DNA of 64,000 nucleotides from positions 930,001 to 994,000 of the forward strand of contig NZ_FUZP01000001.1 in NCBI RefSeq assembly GCF_900167575.1, given 5' to 3'. The notes under the pieces are model-generated. The model did not search any database. It was not told the DNA's origin and saw only the letters and a program-made list of their open reading frames with translations. The stretch is from Okibacterium fritillariae. GTDB taxonomy: Bacteria; Actinomycetota; Actinomycetes; Actinomycetales; Microbacteriaceae. Positions 9,840-18,431 of the stretch are shown here, in pieces (within the stretch, counting starts at the first letter, position 1; every line of letters starts with the position of its first letter). The position numbers were made by a program, and so were the translations under genes.

Positions 9840-9999
9840 GCGGGTTCCTCCAGTGATAGCTGTATGTATCTTAGCGACACGCGCGGGGCGTACCGATCCG
9901 AGGGCCGCTCAGGCCTTTTGCTCATCCGCAGAGCGCCGCGAAGGGCTTTCCCGGGTCGGTTCGGCTGCAACCGGAGCGGGACTCCGGCAAGATGGATGC

Positions 10000-10281
10000 A
10001 TGAGCGACATGACCCTCACCCCGAAACGCGCCTGGCGTGGAATCGTCAGCGTGTGGGTCGCCGCCGTCGTCTTGGCGATCGTGGTCGGAGTCCTCGTCGA
10101 CCCGGCCCTGCGGTTCTCGTGGTTGGCGTTGGCGCTCGCCGCCTGCGCGCTGCTCACCTTCTGCATCCAGCTGGGCACGACCGAGAAGACCGGTTTCATC
10201 GCGCGGGTGTCGGCCAGCGTTGCCGGGGCTCTCATCATCCTGTCGATCGCGGCGGGCATTTTCACGCTCCTTTACATCTAG
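10000..10281 (+). CDS. Small three-helix membrane protein, unknown function
   Basis: A 93-residue protein with a short basic N-terminus (TLTPKRAWRG) and three hydrophobic stretches that fill most of the chain. I start it at the ATG at 10000. The longer frame upstream lacks membrane character, and a -10-like CAAGAT sits 6 bases before this ATG, consistent with leaderless transcription. I do not recognise the family. It heads the rightward cluster that leads to nitrobindin and YgfZ. Confidence 0.7.
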   Translation: MSDMTLTPKRAWRGIVSVWVAAVVLAIVVGVLVDPALRFSWLALALAACALLTFCIQLGTTEKTGFIARVSASVAGALIILSIAAGIFTLLYI

Positions 10282-10335
10282 CCCCCGCGTCGGGTGTTTC
10301 TGGCCGTGCTCTCTGGCCATGTCGGATGCCTCGGC

Positions 10336-10341
10336 TAGACT
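10336..10341 (+). promoter_or_regulatory. -10 element (TAGACT) of a leaderless transcript
   Basis: TAGACT lies exactly 6 bases upstream of the ATG at 10348, the spacing expected when transcription starts at the initiation codon. Confidence 0.55.
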
Positions 10342-10347
10342 TATCGC

Positions 10348-10455
10348 ATGCTCGCACTCGAACTCTTCTACGTGGGTCTCCTCGGTCTCGCCAGCCTCGC
10401 CATCGGCTGGGTTTCGGTCGTGGTGCTCTACAACCTCTTCCGCGGCCAGCGCTGA
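10348..10455 (+). CDS. 35-residue single-pass membrane microprotein
   Basis: The ATG opens a 35-residue frame, mostly one hydrophobic helix (FYVGLLGLASLAIGWVSVVV) followed by YNLFRGQR, a positive inside-type tail. Support comes from the consensus -10 placed for a leaderless start, from third-position GC like that of its neighbours, and from its place just before the nitrobindin gene. Function is unknown. Confidence 0.6.
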   Translation: MLALELFYVGLLGLASLAIGWVSVVVLYNLFRGQR

Positions 10456-10471
10456 TCGGAGCCCTCCGCAC

Positions 10472-11068
10472 ATGATCGAAATCCCCACCGACCTTCCGGC
10501 CGAGCTCGTTCCTTTGTCGTGGTTGATCGGAGTCTGGGAGGGCACCGGCGTCATCGACTACAAGGTCGGCGAAGAATCGGTGAGCCGAGAATTCGGTCAG
10601 CGCGTGAGCTTCAGCCACGACGGCCTTCCCTACCTGAACTACAACTCCTATACCTGGTTGCTCGACGACGAGCGCACGCCCCTCGTGGCCGAATCGGGTT
10701 ATTGGCGCCTCAATCGCGCGCTGGGTGAGGGCGATCCCGGGCCGGCCATGTTGCCGGGCACCGGTCCGCGCCCCTTCGCCGACGCCGAGTCCGTCGAATC
10801 CCTGCGCAACGATGACGGCGGTTTCGACCTGCAGGTCTCGGTGGTGCACCCCGGTGGTGTCTCCGAGCTCTATCTCGGTCAGGTCAAGGGCCCCCGGGTC
10901 GACCTGTCGACGGATGCCGTGATGCGCACGGCCGGTGCCAAGGAGTACGCGGCGGCGACCCGTCTCTACGGTCTCGTCGACAACCACCTGCTCTGGGCCT
11001 GGGACATCGCGGCGCTCGGACAAGACCTGCGCACGCACGCGTCCGGTCGACTCGGCAAAGTCGACTAA
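10472..11068 (+). CDS. Nitrobindin / FABP-like heme-binding protein (DUF1794)
   Basis: A 198-residue beta-barrel protein. The family signature GxWxGxG appears as LIGVWEGTGV near residue 19, and the C-terminus carries the conserved LLWAWDIAALGQDLRTHASGRL segment with the heme-ligand histidine region. Homologues such as mycobacterial Rv0813c bind ferric heme and detoxify peroxynitrite. I chose the ATG at 10472, 16 bases after the microprotein. The longer open frame upstream is not protein-like. It is followed 5 bases later by ygfZ. Confidence 0.87.
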   Translation: MIEIPTDLPAELVPLSWLIGVWEGTGVIDYKVGEESVSREFGQRVSFSHDGLPYLNYNSYTWLLDDERTPLVAESGYWRLNRALGEGDPGPAMLPGTGPRPFADAESVESLRNDDGGFDLQVSVVHPGGVSELYLGQVKGPRVDLSTDAVMRTAGAKEYAAATRLYGLVDNHLLWAWDIAALGQDLRTHASGRLGKVD

Positions 11069-11073
11069 ACCCG

Positions 11074-12321
11074 ATGTCCGACGATCTCTCGCCGGTGGAG
11101 CCACAGCCCGCCGAGCCCGACCGCAGCTCCCCGTTCTTCGCGCTCAACGCGGCCGTCCTCCTCGAGGGCGCGGCCGACCAGGGCGTTCCCTCGCACTACG
11201 GCAATCCCACCATCGAGCAGCGCACGCTCGAGGCCGGCAATGCCATCGTCGACCTGTCGTCGCGGGGCGTGCTCTCCGTCACGGGCCCCGACCGCCTGTC
11301 CTGGCTCAACTCGATCACGAGCCAAGACCTCACGCGGCTCGCCCCCGGCGAAGCCACCGAAACGCTGTTCCTCGACCAGAACGGACGCGTCGAGCACGCC
11401 GCCAAGCTGATCGACGACGGTGTCACGGCCTGGCTGCTCGTCGAAGCGTCCGAAGCCGAACCGGTGCTCGCGTGGCTCACACGCATGCGTTTCATGCTGC
11501 GCGTCGAGCCCGAAGACCGCACGGCCGAATTCGCGACGATCGGCGTCGTCGGCGACCGTTTCCTCGCGGTCAGCGCCGAGGGCGGCGACAATGACATCGC
11601 CTCAGACAATAACGTCGCCGAAGACAACGACCGGGCCAGTGTTGGCAACGACTCCAGCCTGCCTATCGCCGACCCCAATGGTGTCCCCCTCGTGTGGCGC
11701 GACCCGTGGACGGGCGTGACACGCGGCGGCCACCAATACGCCCAGGGCGACCACCCGGGCGAACATCTTCCCTGGGCCGAGGTGCTCGTCCCGCGTGCCG
11801 AGCTCCCCGAGATCGCCACACGTTTCCCCGCCGCCGGCAGCCTCGCCGCCGAGGCGCTGCGCATCGTCGCCTGGCGTCCGCGTTTCGCGAGCGAGGTCGA
11901 CGAGCGCAGCATCCCGCACGAGCTCGACTGGCTACGCTCGGCCGTGCACCTCAGCAAGGGCTGCTACCGCGGGCAAGAGACGGTCGCCAAGGTGCACAAC
12001 CTCGGGCACCCGCCGCGTCGCCTCGTGCTGCTGCACCTCGACGGGTCCGAATCCGTGCTCCCCGCGCCCGGTTCCATCGTGCGGGCCGAGCGCCAGGGCG
12101 AGTGGCTCGACGTGGGCGCGATCACGTCATCGACCATGCACTACGAGCTCGGCCCGGTCGCGCTCGCCGTCATCAAACGCGGTGTGAAACCGGATGCCCC
12201 GCTCGTCGTGTTCGCCGACGACACGAGCATCGCGGCCGCACAAGAAGTGATCGTCCCCTCTGACGCCGGAGCCGTCGCAGATATCCCGCGGCTGCCGAGG
12301 CTCGGCGCCGTCAAGCGCTGA
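11074..12321 (+). CDS. ygfZ: YgfZ/GcvT-domain folate-binding protein
   Basis: A 415-residue YgfZ-family protein, a folate-dependent factor for repair or maturation of certain Fe-S enzymes. The diagnostic KGCYRGQE motif is present as SKGCYRGQETVAKVHNLGHPPRR (about residue 291), with the GcvT-like N-terminus VDLSSRGVLSVTGPDRLSWLNSITSQDL. An Asn/Asp/Ser-rich insertion of about 30 residues (about 170-200), of lower GC, interrupts the otherwise conserved core. It is probably co-transcribed with nitrobindin. Confidence 0.9.
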   Translation: MSDDLSPVEPQPAEPDRSSPFFALNAAVLLEGAADQGVPSHYGNPTIEQRTLEAGNAIVDLSSRGVLSVTGPDRLSWLNSITSQDLTRLAPGEATETLFLDQNGRVEHAAKLIDDGVTAWLLVEASEAEPVLAWLTRMRFMLRVEPEDRTAEFATIGVVGDRFLAVSAEGGDNDIASDNNVAEDNDRASVGNDSSLPIADPNGVPLVWRDPWTGVTRGGHQYAQGDHPGEHLPWAEVLVPRAELPEIATRFPAAGSLAAEALRIVAWRPRFASEVDERSIPHELDWLRSAVHLSKGCYRGQETVAKVHNLGHPPRRLVLLHLDGSESVLPAPGSIVRAERQGEWLDVGAITSSTMHYELGPVALAVIKRGVKPDAPLVVFADDTSIAAAQEVIVPSDAGAVADIPRLPRLGAVKR

Positions 12322-12331
12322 GCGGTCGTCG

Positions 12332-13441
12332 ATGAGCGGGCAGCCGCCGGCGCCCGGGCGCTGGGCACGGTACGTGAATCGCCACGTGCGTCTCGACCTG
12401 GCGTGGCAGCGCCTCGTCTCCTCGCTTCCCGCCGGCCTGCAGATCACGGTCGCGGCCGTCGCGGCCTACGCCATCGCCCACTACGGCCTGGGGCATCCGG
12501 TTCCGCTTCTCGCCGTCACCGTCACGGTGTCGAGCCTCGGCTTCGTGCGGGATGCCCGCCCCATCCGCGTGCTCGAAACCGCCGTCGGCATGTCGGTCGG
12601 CATCGCGCTCGCCGAGCTCCTGCTCCTGGGCTTCGGGCAGGGTCTCTGGCAGCTCGGCGTCGCCCTGTTCCTCAGCCTCATGGTGGCCCGATTCCTCTCC
12701 GGCTCGGCCGCCTTCGCCATCGCCGCGGGCGTGCAGGCCGTGCTCGTCATGTTGATCGCGGCGCCGCCCGGCGGCCCCTTCATTCGCACGGTCGACGGCC
12801 TCATCGGTGGCGCCGTCGCCCTGCTTGCCACGGCACTCATCCCGCGTGACCCGCGCCGGGTCGCACGGCGCGACGCGCGCCGCCTGTTCCATGAGTTCGG
12901 GGGAGTGCTCACAAGCCTCGTGTCGGTGCTGCACCTGGCCGACCAGGGCGAAGCCGATCGAGCCCTGGCACGGGCGCGAGCCACGCAGCCTGTCGTCGAC
13001 GATTGGCGCGGTTCGCTCGAATCCGCCATCGCCATCGCGCGCATCTCGCCGTTCCTGCGCCGCTACCTCGGGCAGCTGGAGAGCCAGCGCACGCTGCAGT
13101 CCGGCATGGACCTCGCCACCCGCAACCTGCGCGTCGTCACGCGGCGCATCGACTACCTCATCGTCGACGGCGAACCTCGACCGGCCCTTGCCGACTTGCT
13201 CTCGCGCGTGCTCGTCGGCGTGGCGGTGCTCGGGCAGTCGATCGACGACATCTCGCAGCTGCCTGTCGCGCAACAGACCTTCCGGCAGCTCGCCCGACAC
13301 CTCGACCCGGCCGAGGCCATGCCCGGGGCGCCCGTCACCGAGCAGAACATGGTTTTGCTGCTGCGCCCGCTGGTCGTCGACCTGCTCGCGGCTTCGGGCG
13401 TTCCCGTGACCGAGGCGCGCGAGTTGCTTCCGCCGCTCTGA
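12332..13441 (+). CDS. FUSC-family membrane protein (aromatic-acid exporter-like)
   Basis: A 369-residue protein. About six membrane helices fill residues 35-170 and a helical cytoplasmic domain follows. The arrangement and the HPVPLLAVTVTVSSLGFVRDARPIRVLETAVGMSVGIALAELLL pattern match the FUSC/DUF939 family, thought to export aromatic acids or other small anions. It lies 10 bases after ygfZ, so is probably in the same operon. Substrate unknown. Another FUSC gene lies at 54.5 kb. Confidence 0.8.
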   Translation: MSGQPPAPGRWARYVNRHVRLDLAWQRLVSSLPAGLQITVAAVAAYAIAHYGLGHPVPLLAVTVTVSSLGFVRDARPIRVLETAVGMSVGIALAELLLLGFGQGLWQLGVALFLSLMVARFLSGSAAFAIAAGVQAVLVMLIAAPPGGPFIRTVDGLIGGAVALLATALIPRDPRRVARRDARRLFHEFGGVLTSLVSVLHLADQGEADRALARARATQPVVDDWRGSLESAIAIARISPFLRRYLGQLESQRTLQSGMDLATRNLRVVTRRIDYLIVDGEPRPALADLLSRVLVGVAVLGQSIDDISQLPVAQQTFRQLARHLDPAEAMPGAPVTEQNMVLLLRPLVVDLLAASGVPVTEARELLPPL

Positions 13442-13470
13442 GCCCGTCCGAGAACGCGAGCGGCCGACAT

Positions 13471-14292
13471 TCAGTCGCGCGGTGCGACTGCCGACCACGG
13501 AACCGTGACCTCGCCGAGCCGCCAGCGCGTGGCACGCCCAAGCACGGGCCACCCGGCATCCCGCAGCCCCTGGATGGTGGCCACCCAGCGTTGCACGGGG
13601 CTGTGCACATCGAGCGCGGCGTTGTACTGCCAGAACCGATCGATGTCGACGAGCAGATCGTGCACGCGCTCGCCCTCGACATTGCGGTGGATGAGCGCCT
13701 TCGGCAGACGCTCGGCCACCACCGAGGGTCGCTCGAGCCCGCGAAGCCGCAGCGAGATCGTGAACGCCAGAGGGCCGTCGGCTCCGACATCCACCCAGCT
13801 CGAGATGCGGCCGATCTCGTCGCACGTGCCCTCGACCAGCAGCCCGCCGGGTTGCAGGCGAGACGTCATGAGCGCCCAGGCATCCGCAACCTGACCTTCG
13901 TCGTATTGCCGCAACACATTGAACGCCCGGATGACCGCGGGCCGACGCCCGGCCGGGGTCGGAACCTCGAAGCCACCCCGCGCAAAAGACACGGCCGCGT
14001 CTGGCCGAAAGTGGCTCTGACCCCGCTGCACGGCCTCGAGCTGACGGGTCGCCAGGGCGACACGCGCCGGGTCGATCTCGAGCCCCAGCACCTCGACGTC
14101 GGGGCGCACCCGGCGCAGGCGATGCTGCAACTCGAGGCTCGTACTTGCGCTGTGCCCGTATCCGAGGTCGACGACGAGCGGGTCGGTGGCGTCGCGCAAG
14201 GCGGGGGCGACCTGAAGGTACCGATCGACACGACGAAGCCGATTGGTGTTCGTCGTTCCTCGGGTGATGGTGCCGATGGGCATGACGCTCAC
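13471..14292 (-). CDS. Class I SAM-dependent methyltransferase
   Basis: A 273-residue protein. Motif I is LVVDLGYGHSAST (about residue 39) and the acidic post-I position is EVLGLEIDPARV. FNVLRQYDE resembles the motif IV strand. The C-terminal part has WQYNAALDVHSPVQRWVATIQGLRDAGWPVL, conserved among actinobacterial homologues of unknown substrate. It converges on the FUSC gene. A 7-bp hairpin (13472-13490) overlaps its last codons. Start could be at M1 or M4. Confidence 0.75.
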   Translation of the reverse strand: MSVMPIGTITRGTTNTNRLRRVDRYLQVAPALRDATDPLVVDLGYGHSASTSLELQHRLRRVRPDVEVLGLEIDPARVALATRQLEAVQRGQSHFRPDAAVSFARGGFEVPTPAGRRPAVIRAFNVLRQYDEGQVADAWALMTSRLQPGGLLVEGTCDEIGRISSWVDVGADGPLAFTISLRLRGLERPSVVAERLPKALIHRNVEGERVHDLLVDIDRFWQYNAALDVHSPVQRWVATIQGLRDAGWPVLGRATRWRLGEVTVPWSAVAPRD

Positions 14293-14311
14293 CGTGTGGG
14301 GTTAGGGCCGA

Positions 14312-14707
14312 CTATTCGGCGGCGTGACGGGCGGCGCGCTCGGCGTCGCGGTCTTTGACGCGCTTGTTCTCGGCGCGCACGTCGGCCTGCACCTGACGCT
14401 CGCGCACCAGCCACTCGGGCGGCGACTGCAGCATCTCCTGGATGTCTTCGGTGGTGAGCACGTCATCGGTGCCCGAGCGCGCGAGGCCCGAGATCGAGAT
14501 GCCCAGCTTGCGGGCGACGATGTCACGCGGATGAGGCCCCGTGAGGCGCAGCTGCACGAGCCACTCGGGCGGGTTCTCGATCAGGTCGTTCAGCTGGGCG
14601 CGCGTGACCAGACCCTCACGGAAGTCTTCGGGCGCGGCCGGCAGATAGATGCCGAGCTTCTTGGCCGCCGTCGACGGTTTCATGGTCTGTTCTTTGTCGC
14701 TACTCAC
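14312..14707 (-). CDS. DUF5997 family protein
   Basis: A 131-residue basic protein beginning around MKPSTAAKKLGIYLPAAPEDFREG, with two copies of a PPEWLVxxR element and a helix-turn-helix-looking DIVARKLGISISGLARSG. This fits DUF5997, a small actinobacterial family. It is divergent from, and 72 bases away from, the LysR-effector-like gene, a pairing I believe recurs in related genomes. A start at M9 (MKPST) is also possible. Function unknown; a DNA-binding role is inferred only from the HTH-like segment. Confidence 0.72.
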   Translation of the reverse strand: MSSDKEQTMKPSTAAKKLGIYLPAAPEDFREGLVTRAQLNDLIENPPEWLVQLRLTGPHPRDIVARKLGISISGLARSGTDDVLTTEDIQEMLQSPPEWLVRERQVQADVRAENKRVKDRDAERAARHAAE

Positions 14708-14779
14708 GGCTCCAGGCTACTCTGCCGGGCGCGTCGCCCCAACCTGGGTAAAGTGGAGCACTCATCAGGAGGGCGAACC

Positions 14780-15598
14780 ATGCAGCCGCAGGCCGAAGGT
14801 AGCGAGACACCAGCCGCTGGCGCAGGCATCCGTTTTCGGGTGGCCTATGTGCCGGGCGTGACCCCCACCAAGTGGGTCAGGGTCTGGAACGAGCGGCACA
14901 CGAACGTGCCCCTCGAGTTGGTGCGTGTCGACGAGGCGCAGCAGACCGAGATCGTGGGGCAAGACGGCGGTGCGGATGTCGTGCTGCTGCGTCTGCCGAT
15001 CGACGACCCCGATGCGTTCCACCTCATCTCGCTCTACGAGGAGCTCCCGTTCGTGGTCCTCCCCAAGGAGCACGCCTTCGCCGAGGCCGCCCGTCTCAGC
15101 CTGGACGACCTGGCCGACGAGACCCTCGTGGCCGATCTCGACTACCCCGAGGACATGCCCGAACGTGAGCCCGGCTCTCACTACGCGGATGTCGTGGAGG
15201 TCGTCGCCGCCGGCAGCGGGTACGCCGTCCTGCCGCAATCGGTGGCCCGACTGTTTGCCCGCAAGGACGTCGCCGCCGTGCCACTCGACGGCGCAGCATC
15301 CACCACCATCGCGCTGGCCTGGCCGCGCTCACGGGCGAGCGACGAGATCCAGACCTTCGTGGGAATCGTGCGCGGCCGCACCGCCCACAGCTCGCGCGAC
15401 GGGATGTCGGATGCCGACCGCGAGGCCAGCGCCCGCAAGGCCGCCGGCAAGAAGGAATCCGATCGCAAGGCCGCCGAGAAGAAGGCCGCCGAGAACAATC
15501 GCAAGCGCGCCGCCTCGAAGAAGAACGCGCCGCTCGGCGGAAACAGGCCCCACAAAGGCTCGCCCGCCCGGGGCCGCGGAAAGGGTCGCCGCCGGTAG
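14780..15598 (+). CDS. LysR-type effector-binding domain without DNA-binding domain, Lys/Ala-rich tail
   Basis: A 272-residue protein. Residues 15-205 resemble a LysR substrate-binding (type 2 periplasmic) fold: RFRVAYVPGVTPTKW, ADVVLLRLPIDD, LPFVVLPKEHAFA, and VAAGSGYAVLPQSVARLF. There is no N-terminal winged helix. The last 65 residues are a basic tail, Ala/Lys-rich (DRKAAEKKAAENN) then Gly/Arg-rich. I chose the ATG at 14780 (AGGAGGG 9 bases upstream). The longer frame to the left is the shadow of DUF5997. It may sense a ligand and act through another protein or bind nucleic acid through the tail. Confidence 0.72.
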   Translation: MQPQAEGSETPAAGAGIRFRVAYVPGVTPTKWVRVWNERHTNVPLELVRVDEAQQTEIVGQDGGADVVLLRLPIDDPDAFHLISLYEELPFVVLPKEHAFAEAARLSLDDLADETLVADLDYPEDMPEREPGSHYADVVEVVAAGSGYAVLPQSVARLFARKDVAAVPLDGAASTTIALAWPRSRASDEIQTFVGIVRGRTAHSSRDGMSDADREASARKAAGKKESDRKAAEKKAAENNRKRAASKKNAPLGGNRPHKGSPARGRGKGRRR

Positions 15599-15607
15599 AG
15601 TGGAGGC

Positions 15608-16360
15608 ATGTCCGAGCCTTACACTCTCATCCTCCTCCGTCACGGAAACAGTGACTGGAACCAGAAGAACCTGTTCACCGGTTGGGTCGACGTGCGCCTG
15701 AGCGAACAGGGCGTCGCCGAAGCCAAGCGCGCGGGCGAGCTGCTGAAGGAATCGGGTCTCACCCCCGACATCCTCTACACCTCGGTGCTGAGCCGCGCCA
15801 TCCAGACCGCCGACCTGGCCCTCGACACGGCCGACCGCCTGTGGATCCCGGTGAAGCGCACCTGGCGCCTCAACGAGCGTCACTACGGCGCGCTGCAGGG
15901 CAAAGACAAGGCGCAGACGCTCGCCGAGTATGGCCCCGAGCAGTTCCAGACCTGGCGCCGCTCGTTCGACGTGCCGCCGCCCCCCATCGACGCCGACGAC
16001 CAGTACTCGCAGGCCAACGACCCCCGCTACGTGGGCATCGACGGCGACATCCCCGCCACCGAATGCCTGAAAGACGTCATCGACCGCATGCTGCCCTACT
16101 GGCACTCCGACATCACGGGTGACCTGGCCGCGGGTAAGACCGTCCTGGTCACGGCGCACGGCAACTCGCTGCGCGCCCTCGTGAAGCACCTCGATGGCAT
16201 CTCCGACGAGGACATCGCCGAGCTCAACATCCCGACGGGCATCCCGCTCGTCTACAAGCTCGACGCCGACTTCCGCCCCGTAGAGCCGGCCGCCTACCTC
16301 GACCCCGAGGCCGCCGCCGCCGGCGCAGCCGCCGTGGCCGCGCAGGGCAACAAGAAGTAG
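15608..16360 (+). CDS. gpmA: 2,3-bisphosphoglycerate-dependent phosphoglycerate mutase
   Basis: A 250-residue glycolytic enzyme interconverting 3- and 2-phosphoglycerate. The catalytic loop [18 protein letters not shown] carries the phosphohistidine (His11). The second histidine lies in [15 protein letters not shown]. Length is standard. TAGAGT lies 6 bases before the ATG, and GGAGG sits in the gap only one base from it, so a leaderless start seems more likely than SD-driven initiation. It is followed by a bidirectional terminator shared with phoU. Confidence 0.96.
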   Translation: MSEPYTLILLRHGNSDWNQKNLFTGWVDVRLSEQGVAEAKRAGELLKESGLTPDILYTSVLSRAIQTADLALDTADRLWIPVKRTWRLNERHYGALQGKDKAQTLAEYGPEQFQTWRRSFDVPPPPIDADDQYSQANDPRYVGIDGDIPATECLKDVIDRMLPYWHSDITGDLAAGKTVLVTAHGNSLRALVKHLDGISDEDIAELNIPTGIPLVYKLDADFRPVEPAAYLDPEAAAAGAAAVAAQGNKK

Positions 16361-16384
16361 TTCGCAGGCACACAGCACGCATGA

Positions 16385-16418
16385 CGAAGGCCCCTCGGAG
16401 AAATCCGGGGGGCCTTCG
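16385..16418. terminator. Bidirectional terminator between gpmA and phoU
   Basis: CGAAGGCCCC pairs with GGGGCCTTCG around a short loop, between two convergent genes. Confidence 0.8.
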
Positions 16419-16436
16419 TCTGTGAGCGTGAGGTGC

Positions 16437-17093
16437 TTACGCCTCGAGCGGCTGCTGCCAGTCGCCGGTCGCCAGGTATTGCACCTTCTTGGCGATCGAC
16501 ACGGCGTGGTCGGCGAAACGCTCGTGGTAACGCGAGGCGAGGGTGGCGTCGACGGTGGCGACGGGCTCACCCTTCCAGGTCTCGCCGAGGACCTTGTCGA
16601 AGACGCTGACGTGCAGCTCGTCGACCTTGTCGTCTTCGTTGCGGATCTCCTCGGCCAGCTTCACGTCTTCCGTGCGCAGCAGGTCGGTCAGCTTGCGGGC
16701 GATCTCGACATCGAGGCGACCCATCTCGGCGAACGTGGACCGCAGACCCTTGGGCACGGCCTTCTCGGGGAAGCGGTAGCGGGCGAGCTGAGCGATGTGC
16801 TCGGCCATGTCACCCATGCGCTCGAGCGAGGCGCTGATGCGCAGGGCGCTCACGACAATGCGCAGGTCGCGGGCCACGGGCTGCTGCCGCGCCAGGATGT
16901 TGATCGCCAGCTCGTCGAGGGCGATGGCCAGCTCGTCGATGCGGTGATCGTCTTCGATGACGCGCTCGGCGAGAGCCACGTTCGAGTTATTGAACGCCTG
17001 CGTGGCGTTATCGATCGAGATGCTGACCAGTTCTGAGATCGCGACGAGCCGGTCCTGCACCTCTTCCAGTTCCAGTTGGAAGACTTCGCGCAT
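16437..17093 (-). CDS. phoU: Phosphate transport regulator PhoU
   Basis: A 218-residue all-helical protein with two PhoU repeats (MREVFQLELEEVQDRLVAISELVSISI, then SASLERMGDMAEHIAQLARYRFP with the metal-binding ERMGD). PhoU links Pst activity to the SenX3 kinase and damps the Pho response. It is divergent from senX3-regX3. The ATG has AAGGAG 7 bases upstream, preceded by a 7-bp hairpin in the leader (17112-17131) and PHO-box-like repeats at 17143-17175. Confidence 0.95.
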   Translation of the reverse strand: MREVFQLELEEVQDRLVAISELVSISIDNATQAFNNSNVALAERVIEDDHRIDELAIALDELAINILARQQPVARDLRIVVSALRISASLERMGDMAEHIAQLARYRFPEKAVPKGLRSTFAEMGRLDVEIARKLTDLLRTEDVKLAEEIRNEDDKVDELHVSVFDKVLGETWKGEPVATVDATLASRYHERFADHAVSIAKKVQYLATGDWQQPLEA

Positions 17094-17111
17094 GGCAACT
17101 CCTTTTTCTGC

Positions 17112-17131
17112 GATGACACCGTTTTGTCATC
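17112..17131 (-). promoter_or_regulatory. Hairpin in the phoU 5' leader
   Basis: GATGACA and TGTCATC form a perfect 7-bp stem with a 6-nt loop. It ends 11 bases before the AAGGAG ribosome-binding site. It could be an operator half-site pair or an RNA structure. No regulator is assigned. Confidence 0.4.
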
Positions 17132-17142
17132 AGCGTGCCGGT

Positions 17143-17175
17143 CCAAGGTTAACGTTTGGTGCCGCCTGCCTGAAC
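17143..17175 (-). promoter_or_regulatory. PHO-box-like repeats in the phoU-senX3 intergenic region
   Basis: On the minus strand three contiguous 11-mers begin GTTCAGG, CGGCACC and GTTAACC, each partly matching GTTCACC. They face phoU and suggest feedback by RegX3. The individual units are weaker than those at pstS. Confidence 0.5.
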
Positions 17176-17246
17176 GGCGCCCCAAATGCCCTGGTCGGGA
17201 CCGCCCTCCAGGCTGCTCGGGAATGCCCGGCCGGATGGCGTGCCTC

Positions 17247-17252
17247 TAATCT
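17247..17252 (+). promoter_or_regulatory. -10 element (TAATCT) of leaderless senX3
   Basis: TAATCT ends 6 bases before the senX3 ATG, and no Shine-Dalgarno sequence is present. Confidence 0.6.
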
Positions 17253-17258
17253 AGTCCT

Positions 17259-18431
17259 ATGGAGTCCCACTGGTTGGTGCTCGTCTCGCTGGCGCTCGGC
17301 CTCGCCATCGGAGCCGGGTTGATGTACCTGATTCACTATGCGGCGCAGCGTGGGCGGCAGGTCGCCGACGTCGTGGCCCCCACTGTTCCGGATGGCGTGA
17401 GCCAGGTGCTCGACGTGCTCGAGAGTGCCGGCATCGTGCTCGATCCGTCCGGCAATGTCGTGAAGGCGTCGCCGGGTGCCCTGGCGCTCGGGTTGGTGTG
17501 GGACGGGCGGCTCGCGCATCCCGAGCTCGACGAATTGGCCACGCGGGTGCGCGGAACGGGTGAACCCGCGGTCGCCGATGTCGATGTCAGCAAGGGCCGG
17601 TTCGGGGATGCCGTGCGCCACCTGCAGGTGCGCGGTGCGCGTCTCGGCACCCGCTACATCGTGCTCCTCGCCGAGGACCACACCGAGGCCGTGCGCCTCG
17701 ACGAGGTGCGCCGCGACTTCATCGCGAACATCTCTCACGAGCTGAAGACGCCGATCGGGGCCGTGAGTCTGCTGGCCGAGGCGTTGGAGCCGGCCTCCGA
17801 CGATCCCGTGCAGGTGCGCAAGTTCGCGGCCCGGCTGAGCGCCGAGGCGCAGCGTCTCTCCAAGATCACCGCCGAGATCATCGACCTCTCTCGGCTGCAG
17901 TCGGCGGATGCCCTGCACCAGCCCACCCTCGTCGACCTCGAGCGCGTCGTGGCCGCCGCCGTCGACCGCAACCGCGTGGCCGCCGACGCGACGGGTGTCA
18001 CGCTCGTCGCGAAGAGCGCGAAGGACGCCTACGTCTATGGCGACGAGGCGCTGCTCGTGGTCGCGGTGCACAACCTCATCTCCAACGCCATCCACTATTC
18101 GCCCGCCGGTTCGCGCGTGGGCGTCGGCCTGCGTCACGCGGATGACGCCGTCGAGGTCTCGGTCACCGACCAGGGCGTCGGCATCCCCGAAGAGGACCGC
18201 GAGCGGGTCTTCGAGCGCTTCTTCCGCGTGGATGAGGCGCGCTCCCGTCACACGGGCGGAACGGGCCTCGGGCTCGCCATCGTCAAACACACGGTGCAGA
18301 ACCACGGCGGCGATGTGCGTGTCTGGTCGCAGGTCGATCACGGCTCCACGTTCACCATCCGTTTACCCGAAGCGTCGAAGGTGACACCTGTGCCGGAACT
18401 TTCTGGCGACATCCGAAAGGAAACGCGATGA
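17259..18431 (+). CDS. senX3: Phosphate-sensing histidine kinase SenX3 (PhoR-type)
   Basis: A 390-residue kinase. One N-terminal membrane helix (residues 5-27) is followed by a PAS-like domain (about 40-140), then the dimerisation box FIANISHELKTPIGAV with phospho-acceptor His160. The ATPase domain has N box HNLISNAIHYSP, DQGVGIPEEDRERVFERFFR and GTGLGLAIVKH. It phosphorylates RegX3 when Pst/PhoU signal phosphate limitation. Its stop codon overlaps the regX3 start by four bases (ATGA). Confidence 0.95.
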   Translation: MESHWLVLVSLALGLAIGAGLMYLIHYAAQRGRQVADVVAPTVPDGVSQVLDVLESAGIVLDPSGNVVKASPGALALGLVWDGRLAHPELDELATRVRGTGEPAVADVDVSKGRFGDAVRHLQVRGARLGTRYIVLLAEDHTEAVRLDEVRRDFIANISHELKTPIGAVSLLAEALEPASDDPVQVRKFAARLSAEAQRLSKITAEIIDLSRLQSADALHQPTLVDLERVVAAAVDRNRVAADATGVTLVAKSAKDAYVYGDEALLVVAVHNLISNAIHYSPAGSRVGVGLRHADDAVEVSVTDQGVGIPEEDRERVFERFFRVDEARSRHTGGTGLGLAIVKHTVQNHGGDVRVWSQVDHGSTFTIRLPEASKVTPVPELSGDIRKETR

